From Owenia fusiformis (lineage: Eukaryota > Annelida > Polychaeta > Sabellida > Oweniidae), in contig CAIIXF020000011.1 of NCBI GenBank assembly GCA_903813345.2, positions 2,072,571 through 2,136,570 on the forward strand: 64,000 nucleotides of DNA. Direction: 5' to 3'. A program made the position numbers and the translations under genes. This document shows, piece after piece, positions 1-11,196 of this stretch. The notes under the pieces are model-generated. The model was not told where the DNA came from. It made no database searches and worked only from the letters and a program-made list of their open reading frames with translations. Every line of letters begins with the position of its first letter. The stretch's first letter is position 1.

Positions 1-539
1 TAATTTTATAGAACACAACCACATCCCCTCCACCTGCCTCACTATGGGCGTGTTATATGTGTGGCATAACCCAGAGTGCGCATCAATATACATTTCTTTA
101 CAAAATACATGTTTATCACCAGAATAATATTAAAATACATGATGACGAAGTTCATCGGGTAGGTTACTTGATCCATAACAAAAATATTCTTAATTGGTAC
201 TACCCAAAATGGTGAAATTAAAAGTAACTTTTGTTATGGGTCAAACGTCAAACTCATTACGACATATATTTGTGCTTTCAGGAGATACAAATGGGACTAT
301 AGAACTTGACAATGTTCTGGTGCTCTATATGAGGCAGGCAATGCCATATATGATATACAAAGCTCTAGGAGAAAATGTATGCGACCAAGATGAAGTTTTA
401 CAGTATGCAAAATTAGTTGGGCGGACTTGTTGTAAACGCATGCTATTATACAGGTCCTAAATTCATGTTATTTCAAAAGGACAATTTGTCGCAAATAACA
501 AGTTATTCCCAATGATGCCATGTATGCAATATATGATTG

Positions 540-1840
540 TGCTATTCAATACAAGGGACTTATAATTCTGCACAATGAACTGTTGTTCAGTACAATAATA
601 GTAGTGAATAATACAATAAATTCATAGTTCTGTACATTGCATTTCAGAATGATTATGTTGCATACAATACACTTATAGTTTTACACACTACATTGTTTTT
701 CAGTTCAATAAACCCATACTTTTGTACAATAGATTGCATTTCAGAATGATTATATCTCATACAATACACTTATAGTTCTGCACATTACATTGTTGTAGTA
801 CAATAATATTAATGGTTAAAACAATAAATTCATAGTTTTGTACTATGCATTGCATTTCAGAATGATTGTGATTCATACAATGCACTTATAGTTCTGCACA
901 TTACATTGTTGTTTAGTACAATAAATGCATAGTTTTGTACAATAAATTGCATATCAGAATGATTATGTTTCATACAATGCACTTATATCGTTACATTGTT
1001 GTAGTACAATAATGTTAATGATTAATACAATAAACATATAGTTTTGTACAATAAATTACATTTCAGAATAACTATATTTCATACAATACACTTATACCTC
1101 TAAATTGTTGTAGTACAATAACGTTAATGATTAATACATTTAACACATAGTTTTGACCAAAATATTGCATTTCAGAATGATTATGTTTCGTACAATGCAC
1201 TTCTAGTTCTGCAAATTACATTGTTGTTCAGTACAATAAAGGCATAGTTTTGTACAATAGATTGCATTTTAGAATGATTATGTTTCGTACAATGCACTTA
1301 TAGTTCTGCACATTACATTGTTGTTCAGTACAATAAAGGCATAGTTTTGTACAATAAATTGCATTTCAGAGTGATTTTGTTTCATTTAATACACTTATAG
1401 CTCTACATTGTTTTAGTACAATAATGTTAATGATTAATACAATAAACACATAGTTTTGTACAATAAATTGCATTTCAGAAATGATTATGTCTCATACAAT
1501 ACACTCATGCAATACATTGTTGTTCAGTACAATAAACTCATAGTTTGTACAATGAATTGCATTTCAGAATGATTATGTTTCATGCAATACACTTATACTT
1601 CTGCAAATTGCATTGTTGTTCAGAACAATAAACTCGTCGTGTTGGACAATACGTCTTATTTCGAATGATTGTGTTTGTATGATTCATATAATAAATTCGG
1701 AGTTCTGTACAATGCATTGTTATTTAATTATGCTTTATAAAATATACTTATAGTTCTGAACAATAAATTGCTAATGATTTATACAATAAACTAATAGTTT
1801 TGTACAGTACATTGCATTCAATCAAATTTATGTTTTATAC
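540..1840. repeat. Minisatellite, about 100-bp unit, about 12 copies
   Basis: Units marked by TTGCATTTCAGAATGATTAT and GTACAATAAA, spaced about 90-110 bp (for example near 646, 743, 857, 954, 1063, 1172, 1270, 1366, 1474 and 1564). Lies 3' of gene A. The same array is at 59935-61235. No gene inside. Confidence 0.9.
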
Positions 1841-1858
1841 AATAATGTATAGTGTGTA

Positions 1859-2108
1859 AAGCCATTGTTATTGTGAAGTTGTGTAGTTACTACGTTGTTC
1901 ACACAACAATTAATGACTGTTCCACATATTCATTGTTCCATCGCCAGAGTGTTTTGGCACTAGGATATGATAATGTATAGTCATTGTTATTGTAAAGCCA
2001 TTGTTATTGTGAAGTTGTGTAGTTACCACGTTGTTTATACAACAATTAATGACTGTTCCACATATTCATTGTTCCATCGCCAGAGTGTTTTGGCATTAGG
2101 ATAGGATA
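1859..2108. repeat. Two direct copies of a ~130-bp unit
   Basis: GCCATTGTTATTGTGAAGTT ... GTGTTTTGGCA occurs at about 1860-1974 and 1992-2108, repeated again at 61254-61504. It is part of the 3' flank of gene A and related to 28611-28890 behind gene C. Confidence 0.8.
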
Positions 2109-2536
2109 ATGTAAATGTGTGCCTTTGATAGATAGCTTCGTGTTGTTGAAATTGTTGGTCATCTTCTAACTCTTATTTCTTTCATCGGGTTTGGACTGAA
2201 ACACAAAGCCAAAATGCAATTTAATATTTTTGTATTTTAAAATACATCAATTTCGTTCCAAGAATCATCAAATAGATATAATGCCCCTGATTTGCGATTC
2301 ACCTAATGCGTTTTTTACTATTTATACCCCTCCCCCAAAAAGCTATTTTATTCTTATACCATGGGCAGAGCAATGTCATGTATATACAGCATATATATCA
2401 ATCAATCTGATCCTGCTAATTCGAATCGAATTGAAATAGCATCATGACTTTTTGTACAATAATAATTATGTGTAATATTGAAGTATCATATACCGTGCAA
2501 TATTGATATGTTAATTGTCATTGTGTTATATTTACC
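2109..2536. other. 3' flank of gene A, homologous to 3' flank of gene C
   Basis: The blocks GTTGTTGAAATTGTTGGTCA and TTTGGACTGAAACACAAAGC recur at about 28789-28890. No open frame here is convincing. The short frame 2230-2439 is AT-rich chance. Confidence 0.7.
2347..2352 (-). terminator. Candidate poly(A) signal AATAAA for gene A
   Basis: AATAAA on the minus strand about 185 nt downstream of the gene A stop. It is conserved in copy A-prime (61742-61747). Transcript support is unknown. If a 3'UTR intron is used, the true end may lie elsewhere. Confidence 0.3.
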
Positions 2537-3321
2537 TTATTCTCTGTATGTGATCGTGAATAATTGTCCATCGATATCCCCAACCAGTAAATGTCCATCT
2601 TGGTTTATACAAACAGCCCATGGGTCGGACAAGCCATCACTCTTTGTTAGGAGGTAACTATGGAACATGCCATCAGGGGTGAGTAGTTGTACTCTCTGGT
2701 TGCTTCGGTCTGCTACCACAATGTAGTCCTCCTTATCTGTGTCGACACCACGTGGAAAGTTCAACTGCCCCTCCCCTGATCCATATGTACCATAAGTGAA
2801 GAGTACTTTGCCATCTGTATCTAACCCTTTTATAGAATGTCCGGCATAGTCACTCACTATAACTACTCCTTTGCTGTTCGTTGTCACATAGAGAGGACGG
2901 GTAAACTTACCAGGATCAGCGAGTGGTGTTGCATTCCCTGTGTCTTGTTCAACAATATACACCCTGTCTGTGTAATCATCGCATACAACCAACTGACCTG
3001 TAGATAGTGTAGCAATACCACGTAGATAATATGAAGACCCTGTAACTGTTATGTCGCGTACATGATTACCGTCTGCTGTATAGAAGTAGATTGTACTAGA
3101 CACATCAGTGAATACAAGTTGATCATCACTTGTAACTGTAACATACCAGAATGATCGACCGATATCTTTGATGAGACTATAATCACCGGCATATATCGTT
3201 GTGTTGGCAAAACCTGTTACCACAATATGTCCACTTGATGTTACTGCAAGATCCAGTATTTTGTTTGACCACAGCTGTCTCTTTGCAACAATTGGGATGT
3301 TTTTTAATTTTCCAACGATTA
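2537..3321 (-). CDS. Gene A exon 2: NHL-type beta-propeller (terminal coding exon)
   Basis: One exon of 261 codons carrying about six blade-like repeats of the kind G-H-I-V-V-T-G. The best canonical NHL unit reads GSGEGQLNFPRGV, then IVVADRSNQRVQLL, then PDGMF. Acceptor ATTGCAG|TAATCG is shared with paralogues B and C. The stop TAA is followed by G and then GTAAAT, so a 3'UTR intron could start one base after the stop. An identical copy lies at 61932-62716. Confidence 0.9.
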
Positions 3322-4986
3322 CTGCAATTACATAAATAAGAAACATATCATAAGTGAATCATGGAATCATGTTGTAATTATATAGTACAAGGATTTCAGA
3401 TTTATTTAAACATCGTATGAAATAAGAATGCTAGAGGATACAAAAAATCTTGGAATGGACTGATTAAAATGTCAAAGTTGTAATTCGGCAAATCATTTAG
3501 AAACGGACAAGGTCGACGTTTTTGATTGATTTTACATTCTTACGTATATCACATTATTACTTTGACACACAGTATTAAGGGCATTTATAAGTAGAATGGG
3601 TTGATTAAAATGTCAAAGTTGTAATTCGGCAAATCATTTAGAAACGGACAAGGTCGACGTTTTTGATTGGTTCTACATTCTTACGTATATCACATCATTA
3701 CTTTGGCACACGGTATTAAGGGCATTTTTAAGTAGACCAAGGCTGGAACCACAAGTAGCTCATTGCGTGATAAAGGCGAGTCTTTGAATATTTATTGTCA
3801 ATGTGTTAAAATATCAAAAACGATTGAGAATATAAATTTTCGTCTTCAGGTAAACTCAAGAATTTGAAGAAGAGTTAGAAATAAATCGAAAGGTTGTATT
3901 CTCAATCATCCATGTTCTTAATAATCATTTTGCAAATTATTTGCTCATACACCCTTGCTCATATATTTGTAATATTTTTATGGAGACTGTTTCACAATGC
4001 GGTTAACATAATTATATCGAAGTTAACTGTTCATGATAGAGCATTGCACAACACGGTTTGTTTGTCCATGAAGATTGTATTTATGTGTTATCATGGGCTT
4101 TAAAGTGAGAAAAGGGTATGCAACTCTGTGTTATAAACGTGAGAACTCCAATTGAGCAGTGCCATGCTTCCCTTTTTATATTGCAAAACGTATTATATGA
4201 ATATGTTTTAGTATTATATTGAATAAAATTCAATTTTCAATATGGTTAAAGCATATAACATGTTCATTCTCATGTAAAAGTAAACAAAAAGACCAATAAG
4301 AAAAAGAGGTATCAAAATGTTCTCTAAAAGTATTGTATTGTGGGTAATTATTCAAGAACACATTCCAATAAAAACATAATTTGTGGGGAAATGTTGATTT
4401 CATTATTGCCATAATCATGATGTAATCCATTTTGTATTAAATTATCAACACGTATGTAGAGAATCCTGTTTTACAAAATCAGAGTTTAACAAAAACGGTA
4501 AGAACTAGAAAGAAAAACTCAAAAAGGGCAATCAGTTATAAGTAATGCAAACTCTTAATCAACCAAAACTGTAGAACTTTTAATAATAAAGTATTCTGAG
4601 GGAAGATGAATTTATAATTATGATACATTTATAATGGTATAAGCTCAATGATTAAACTGTTATTAAAGATAACATATCTTACCTGGTTTCGGGAAAAAAT
4701 GATCAGCAAGATCATTTGGAACAATTGGCCCGGATCCTACTCCATTTAACTCGCACATTTGTCTGTTTTCGATTCCTCGAAGGTTATAAGAACTACAAAT
4801 CTTGTCGTTTGCAAGGCATTGAGTGGCGCATTCGATCGCCGTGCTTGGGCTAACAGTTTTCGTTATGTTTCCCGTCATTTCTGATTTTGAGACTTTAATG
4901 AACATTCCTTGTTTAATAACAACTGCATTCCCGACATTTATATAGAACGAGAACACCACTAAATTGAAGAAGAGCGTGGTGTCCAT
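2537..4986 (-). CDS. Gene A: secreted PAN/apple + NHL beta-propeller protein (2 exons, 362 aa)
   Basis: Model: join of 4986-4683 and 3321-2537, minus strand. Exon 1 has 304 nt and exon 2 has 785 nt, together 363 codons including TAA. Residues 1-21 are a hydrophobic signal peptide. Residues about 25-100 form a PAN/apple-type domain with four cysteines (ECATQC, KICSSYN, MCELN). Residues 102-362 are the propeller. Exon 1 ends CCAG|GTAAGA, a near-perfect donor, and exon 2 begins after TTATTTATGTAATTGCAG. Both sit in phase 1. PAN domains bind protein or carbohydrate, and NHL propellers are ligand-binding platforms, so a secreted recognition protein is inferred. The 1.36-kb intron shows no EGF exon. 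The gene differs from paralogues B and C by having PAN in place of coiled coil + EGF. The Met inside the exon 2 open frame at 3346 lies in the intron and is not the start. Confidence 0.85.
3463..3745. repeat. Tandem duplication in gene A intron (~140-bp unit x2)
   Basis: GATTAAAATGTCAAAGTTGT ... AAGGGCATTT begins at about 3463 and again at about 3603. The same block in single, diverged form is at about 30945-31090 (gene C) and partly at 47995-48110 (gene B), so it is ancestral intron sequence of the family. Also present at 62858-63140. Confidence 0.8.
3746..4682. other. Rest of gene A intron
   Basis: AT-rich intron DNA. The small open frames at 3894-4103 and 4230-4430 have no recognisable domain, and I see no further exon. 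Confidence 0.5.
4683..4986 (-). CDS. Gene A exon 1: signal peptide + PAN/apple domain
   Basis: Begins with an ATG whose context on the minus strand is TCTACAATGG. The first 21 residues are strongly hydrophobic (LFFNLVVFSFYINVG), with a likely cleavage after GNA. The following segment has the PAN spacing: an SPSTAIECATQC helix start, then KICSSYN, then the MCELN strand. It ends in phase 1 at the donor CCAG|GTAAGA (4683/4682). The open frame continues six codons into the intron and stops, as expected for a real exon end. Confidence 0.85.
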
Positions 4987-5490
4987 TGTAGATTTTCGCT
5001 CCAGCTTGACTTCTTTCGATCTTCGATCCTCTCACTCTATAGTCGTCTAAAGCATATTCCACAGGCGCCGATAAAATGATTGCTATGTCATCCCATAGAG
5101 AACGTTGATAATTGAAGATAAGGGGTTGCCATGCGTTACCACTAGTTCATTACCCATGAATTAATCATGAATTTGAATTTATTTTTAGATCAAGATAAGG
5201 AGTTGCATGTATGTTCCTTTCTCAAGGCGACTGTTAATAGAAAGTTCGTTGATGTTTTTCAAAAGTGCTCACATCAAAGGAATCGTTAATGGTATGAGGG
5301 CGTGAGGGGTGCTTAAAACCTTCGAATTTTATAATAAAATCCAAATTCTGATCACAAATCCAAGAAAATGAAACGCAACATTCATTCCGGCATCGCTAAA
5401 AATGGGCATAACTTTGAGGTTCTTTGCAACAGGCAACTTACAAATGACATATTTATGCTGATTTGGTCAAAATATTTTATGATGCTTAAT
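4987..5490. other. Upstream region of gene A, no gene seen
   Basis: Probable 5'UTR and promoter on the minus strand, without a recognisable core motif. The stretch 5464-5490 resembles the 81-bp minisatellite found at 7577-8105. Confidence 0.4.
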
Positions 5491-5604
5491 CACAGGCTGG
5501 TATCGAAATATTTGTCCGCTGTGACGGAGCATGCTATTTCTCATAAAAACACTAAGAATACTTCACGATTTATTTTTTTAAATTATATGTTTCATTATAC
5601 CAAC

Positions 5605-6847
5605 ACACACCCAGAACCCAACCAACCCCCTCACTGCGTCTAAGTTATATTGGTCTGCCAGTATGCCTTCTATGACGTATGGAATGGAACTTGTCCCCCT
5701 CAGTGAAACCGATTATAAGATGCTCGAGCAGGGACATAGAAGTATATGCAAACAACTACAAGGCCTGCCAGTAAGCACATCTGACCCAGCTGTCCTACCC
5801 CAACTAGGCTGGCATACTATGACGGCGACTATAGTAGTGGCTAAAATGATGTTCCTGCTACAACTTCTATCTCATGTATCAGGTTCGATCTTCCGTACCA
5901 TAGCAATAAAGCGTATCACGAAGTTCAGATATGACAGTAACCCGCTACACAAAATGTCACCTATTGGTGACATAATGACACTCGCATCACGGTTTGGCAT
6001 ATCAAACGTGATATATGAAATGATGGACAGTGGTGAAGTTCCCCCAAAATCTACCTGGAAACGATATATTAGGAATATAGTAAGGACTTTTGAATGCAAC
6101 ATGTGGAGAAGAGAACTTATTACATATGATAAATTAACATTATACCGAACTGTAGTCACTGGTACAAAACCGATTGCCTGGTGGGAAATAGCTAGGCAGG
6201 ACTGTAGATACATTAAGAGATGCACCCTGATGGTACGACTGCTCACGGGTCAAGGAAAACTCCGAGCTATTACCGGTGAATGGGAAAATATTCCGGTGTA
6301 TGATCGCATATGTGGAATGTGTGACATGCAACGCATTGAAACTCTGGAGCACTTCATCTTGGAATGCCCCAGATACTGCTCATTAAGAACAAATATAACA
6401 AATATATTACATAGGATACCCAATGGGAGACACATGACTAGCATACTGAAGCTACGGTGCATATTTGGAGGAGATGAGACTCTAACAAACGAAGATCTTA
6501 AATGCATCTCAACAGCTGTGCAAAATATGTACATTCTAAGGATGGAGTGATACTGTAACACGAAGCACCAATCAGGATGTCAACAAAGAGGCGTGATTGG
6601 CACTCCTGGTGATGTCCTTGACAACTGCTTTTGTATATAATTTCCTTCTCATTTTGAAATCGTAGTGGTTCGCACAGTGGTGCAGTGGGACCCCCAGGGG
6701 AGAACATGGGCTAACCAGGAGGGTTCTGCTGTATCAATGCTTTCCACTTGTCTTTGTATTTTTATAAATCTTTATTTTTATTACATTTATTATATACTGT
6801 AATGATATATTATCTCCATGATTGGAGGGGCAATAAATATAATAATA
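5605..6847 (+). mobile_element. 5'-truncated non-LTR retrotransposon (LINE)
   Basis: Contains the C-terminal part of a LINE ORF2 (coding 5644-6550), then a 3'UTR and an (ATA)n-type tail at about 6838-6852. ACCAA occurs at both edges (5600s and 6851-6856) and may be a short target duplication. Inserted into the left arm of the fold-back element, so it is younger than that element. Confidence 0.8.
5644..6550 (+). pseudogene. LINE ORF2 C-terminal fragment (RT thumb region + CCHC zinc knuckle)
   Basis: The open frame begins before the first Met, with KLYWSASMPSMTYGMELVPL, the conserved post-RT segment of LINE polymerases. It ends with a CCHC knuckle (CGMC, H 10 residues later, then C). About 300 residues are intact and uninterrupted, but endonuclease and catalytic RT domains are missing, so it cannot be functional. 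The lack of stops suggests a fairly recent insertion. The clade is not assigned. Confidence 0.8.
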
Positions 6848-7576
6848 ATAATAACCAAAGAAAATTACTTGCTCCATGCAATGGATATATCATTTGCTGT
6901 TAACTTTCACTTCTGTTTGAAGTCCAATTGCGCTGGGATGAAAAGCTATTGAGAATGGCGCCGAAGTACCATACTTCAAAATGTACCATTTCCTGTTTAA
7001 CTTTCTAATGGCACGATATAGCGACACGATAATATTTACACATGGTTTCAGCATTACTATGAAGGTATAAATGAGACGTTGATGTATTTGGTCTTTTTAA
7101 TTCTTTTATAAAAAATAATGTTTAATTTTTCTGTCCGCTGTGAAGGAGCAGTTGCAAACTGTGAAAATGCTCCGTCACAGCGGACAAAAAATATTCGTAT
7201 TATTTTTTATAAAAAAGTAAAAAGACGAAATGCGTTAATATCTCATTAATACATTTAGAGTTATGCTGAAAACATATTTCAATATTATCGTGTCACTATA
7301 TCATTGCCATTAAAAAGTTTAAAAAGAAATGGTACATTTTAAAGTTTGATACTCTGGCGCCGTTTTCAATAGCTTTTACTCCTAGCGTTATTGGACTTCA
7401 AACAGAAGTGAAGTTTACCCGCAAATGATATACCCATTGCATGGAGCAAGTAATTTTCCTTGATGTAACGAAACATATGAGTTAAAAAATAAAGTGTGAA
7501 GCATTCTTAGTGTTTTTACGAAAAATAGCATGCTCCGTCACAGTGGACAAATCTTTCGATACCAGCCTGTATTAAT

Positions 7577-8105
7577 GCCCAGTCGGAACAAATAGCAATA
7601 CCAATTTACTATCTGTTTTGTAATTCACTTTGGTCATAGTATTTTATGCTGCGTAATGCCCAGTCGGATCAAATAGCAATACTAATTTACTATCTGTTTT
7701 GTAATTCACTTTGGTCATAGTATTTTATGATGCGTAATACCCAGTCGGAACAAATAGCAATACTAATTTACTATCTGTTTTGTAATTCACTTTGGTCGTT
7801 GTATTTTATGATGCGTAATGCCCAATCCGAACAAATAGCAATACTAATTTACTATCTGTTTTGTAATTCACTTTGGTCATAGTATTTTATAATGCGTAAT
7901 GCCCAATCGGAACAAATATCAATAATAATTTACTATCTGTTTTGTAATTCACTTTGGTCATAGTATTTTATGATGCGTAATGCTCAGTCGGAACAAATAT
8001 CAATACTGATTTACTATCTGTTTTGTAATTCACTTTAGTCATAGTATTTTATGATGTGTAATGCCCAGTCAGAACAAATAGCAATACTGAATTACTATCT
8101 GTATT
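7577..8105. repeat. Minisatellite, 81-bp unit x 6-7
   Basis: Unit AATGCCCAGTCGGAACAAAT ... TTTTATGATGCGT, starting near 7573, 7654, 7736, 7818, 7899, 7979 and 8059. A stray unit end at 5464-5490 shows that the fold-back element landed in this array. Confidence 0.9.
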
Positions 8106-8562
8106 ACTTTTTTGCGTCTACGGCTCGCAGATCAGGTGGGATCTAAACTTCTAAATAAATAAACTGCTATATTTGATTTAGATGCTCTTTACATCTTTTC
8201 GAGTTCTATGATTTATGATATTAACTTTTAGTTCTATTCAACTGACGTCGGGTATAGATCTGGTTTGGCACTAGGCAATACAAACATATCATTGGTTCGA
8301 GACCAGTTCTTCAGAGTCTAAATTGGGTCTAAAATATAAATAATATTATTTACACAAACACGAAACGATAGTAGACAGTCCCATGATCAAGAAAAGGAAC
8401 TCAAGTTTGATTTTAACAATGACTAAATAGTGCCCCACACTAAAGCTATTTAATGAATCGAATGAAAAGTAAAAATGTAACGAATTTTCTTATATTAACA
8501 ACATTCTCAACTTTTCAGTTACATTCTCAACTAACCCCCTAAGATCTGTAATATGTCATTTA
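8106..8562. other. No gene; one pol III B-box-like motif
   Basis: GGTTCGAGACC near 8295 matches the tRNA/SINE B box. TGGCACTAGGCA some 30 bp before it is only a poor A box. Otherwise plain AT-rich sequence. Confidence 0.25.
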
Positions 8563-8960
8563 TACCTGAGGCCTAAGGTCAGTGTATTGAATTTCTTAAT
8601 GATGAGACCTTAGGCCTGAGGTCAGGTATATGACTAAACCATTCATTGATGAGACCTTAGGCCTAAGGTCATGTAAATCTCGAAACGATATATATATCGA
8701 CGAGACCTTAGGCCTAAGGTCGAGTGTATAAGGAAACCATTCATTGATGAGACCTTAGGCCTAAGGTCATGTAAATCTCGAAACGATATATATATCGACG
8801 AGACCTTAGGCCTAAGGTCGAGTGTATAAGGAAACCATTCATTGATGAGACCTTAGGCCTAAGGTCATGTTAATCGCAAAGCGGTAAATTGACGAGACTT
8901 TAGGCTTAAGGTCAAGTGTTTAAGGAAACCATTCATTAAAGACCCCTTAGTTCTTAGGTC
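8563..8960. repeat. Array of 18-bp perfect palindromes (98-bp higher-order unit)
   Basis: GACCTTAGGCCTAAGGTC is perfect at 8653, 8704, 8751, 8802 and 8849, with diverged copies near 8568, 8604, 8895 and 8941. The spacing alternates 51 and 47 bp, so two palindromes with two different spacers make one 98-bp unit. One spacer holds a second palindrome, CGATATATATATCG. Confidence 0.92.
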
Positions 8961-11085
8961 AGTTAATTTACAATTAAAATGTTATATCGATAATTATGAT
9001 ATGTTGTGTATGCGATCTTTATAAGTTATATCCGATTCAATTGGGTCATGCCTTCTTTCACTAAAACTTTGTAATATTCCCCTCATCGTATTCCTTCCTT
9101 TTCAAAATTCAAGCGAGATTCACTTTGTTTAACTTACTGATCCTAATTGTTCCTGGTTCCAAAAGGATGTGTCCGGGTATATGCCCTTTTTGCCCCTCAG
9201 TCAAATGCATGTGAAATGTGTTTTTTATTACTGTCCTAGTTATATTTGATAAATATGTTTACTTTTTCACGAGTTTTGATTCATAATTAACCCCCTGCTG
9301 AGAGTCAGAATAAGTATCTGAACAAAAAATAGTCATTATCATAGAAAAAACACCAATGGCAACATGTATGACATACAAAGAAGAAATAACTTAAGACCCA
9401 TGGAGAATTAAAAAGAAAATCATATTTTTGAAATATATTTAAGGATTAACATTTTTTTTTAATTTTGAATTTCCCGTCAGTTTAATTTGAAGGGGGAAAA
9501 ACAAGATGGTTGCCATTTGATGTAAGAAATATCAGAAAAAAAGTTGCTTCACTTTTAGTTTTCACAATGGGCACAGTTTTCCGGTTTGGATTTTTGACTG
9601 ATTCTGACTCTTCATCACCAGGGTCATGTATAGAGTCTATAGAATTGAAACAAAAATGTTGTGCTCAGCATGAATTTGACTGAAATATGTGTAACATCAC
9701 CAACACAATTAAAGTCTCAAAACTGGATGCTCAGTAACTTTGAGTGACTATAATCCCTTGATTACCCAGATAAACACCAATTGACTTATCCAGAAATACC
9801 ATTCCATGTCTACTCAAAGAAAGTAACCAATGTTTTGGAAGATATGTTTCAAATGTTTTGCATAAATAATTCATTGAATATTTGCCATTGATTTTTTTCA
9901 ATTGTTCCAAAGTGATATGCACTGTCTTTGATGCCAAGATTTGTCATACAATTGTGATACAAATTGATATTTTTGTAATCTCAGAAGAAGGATAAGATAT
10001 TGAATTTCAATAATATGTGTGATTGGGTTAGTTTTTCAGACATTACAATTTTAAATATGTTCTAAGTCGATACTCAGACTCATTCCCAGACTCATCCTTT
10101 ACTTGTGAACATCGAAAAGAACTTCAGGGAATTTAAACATTACCGATCGAATCTTGCATTGGTGGGTCATGCCCCCCCCCCCCTGGATGCGCCAAGAAAA
10201 AATTCTACACATCAATGTGTATTAATTCTTTATTTTCCCACCCGTCTATATAATATACGAACATACATATAGTGTTCAAGATGTGCACGAGTATTGTTTA
10301 AAAGTCATGACAGCACCCCGTTGTTTTAAGGGGGGGGGGTGTATAGGGGATGTTGGAAATCCATATACAATATTTTTCAGCTCTCTTATAACATATACAA
10401 TATTTGTCATCCCTTTTATACCATAAACAATACAACCTACTTTGACCAAAACACTAATGCCATCAAGATATTCAAAATGAGTATAAACCTTCTTCATTGG
10501 AATGGGTGGAACTCAGTGTTAGTGTACCTATTTCTTATGACTTACTTTTCCATGAATTACATAAATGTCAATGGAATCCTTCAAAGGGAAAAAATCCTTA
10601 AAACATAATTGATGCAAAATTGAGAATGTGGAATAAAAAATTCATCATGTGTTCTTTGAAAATAAAAGGAAGTAATGCCCTCGCCATTATGATCTTCCCA
10701 TGAAAATATTAATTCATCTGATTTTTCAAAATGAGCATATTGCTTTTATTATTACATTAATATACACACTGATATCTTTTTGACCTATTTTCAGCACTGT
10801 ATTGATGTATAGGCCACTTATTAGGCTCATAATTCAATTATGAAGTGTAGAGGTGTAGGTTCCAAAACCAGGAAGTGTTTTTGTGTCCATCCAAATCCAT
10901 TTGCATCCTACACATCCCTACATCCTTTCCAAATATGATACTAAATAATGATATGTAGTATTATAATCTTTGGTTTTACAAATTTTTATGATATTTGTTA
11001 AGTGTAAAAGTTGTTTTGGGAGAATTTTTCTATAGCCATTTTGTACGGGAAAAAATGTGGACAAAATGTACACTCTTTTAATTTT
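8961..11085. other. Gene-free AT-rich stretch with a C-run and a G-run
   Basis: A C run near 10171-10183 followed by CTGGATGCGCC resembles the dispersed CCCCCTGGCTACGGGCCTG repeat seen at 29085 and 34750. A G run lies near 10330. The open frames at 9731-9937 and 10276-10608 have no domain, and 10339-10608 overlaps one on the other strand. Confidence 0.4.
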
Positions 11086-11196
11086 AAGTATGACCTGAAT
11101 CGATTGCAAACTTCATATTTGCAAATTTGATGAGATGAACCATTTGTGTCATATTGTGAAATTATTAAGTTTGCAATCGATTCAGGTCATACTATA
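11086..11196. repeat. Inverted repeat (hairpin), ~28-bp arms
   Basis: AGTATGACCTGAATCGATTG at 11087 and CAATCGATTCAGGTCATACT ending near 11192 are perfect inverted copies, with about 50 bp between the arms. Confidence 0.85.

Larger units (their letters stand above)
1..4605. repeat. Large duplicated block, copy 1
   Basis: Recurs in direct orientation at 59398-64000, offset 59397 falling to 59395 after a 2-bp indel near 474. I count about 20 substitutions, most of them in 300-2530, and none in the propeller exon. Homology already holds at base 1, so the left boundary is outside the window. The region contains gene A's exon 2, most of its intron and its 3' flank. Confidence 0.95.
5491..7571. 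mobile_element. Fold-back element interrupted by a LINE fragment
   Basis: Outer ends CACAGGCTGGTATCGAAA (5491) and TTTCGATACCAGCCTGTA (ending 7571) are inverted copies, flanked by TTAAT on both sides (5486-5490, 7572-7576), a probable target duplication. The arms run inward over some 400 bp. The left arm is 5491-5604 plus 6848-7155, split by the LINE; the right arm is about 7166-7571. The motif TGTCCGCTGTGACGGAGCAT (or a one- or two-base variant) occurs four times, near both ends and both sides of the centre. No transposase. The superfamily is not identified. Confidence 0.8.

Noticed and set aside
194-460. 88-codon plus frame
   Set aside because: The otherwise identical copy at 59591 has a stop in mid-frame (CAG to TAG), and there is no start or domain.
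5872-6707. Several minus frames opposite the LINE
   Set aside because: Shadows of the LINE ORF2 reading frame.
8240-8310. Possible tRNA gene
   Set aside because: Only the B box fits; A box and stem pairing are absent.
8563-8960. CRISPR-like look of repeated palindromes with spacers
   Set aside because: Spacers are themselves repeated in a 98-bp unit and the genome is eukaryotic.
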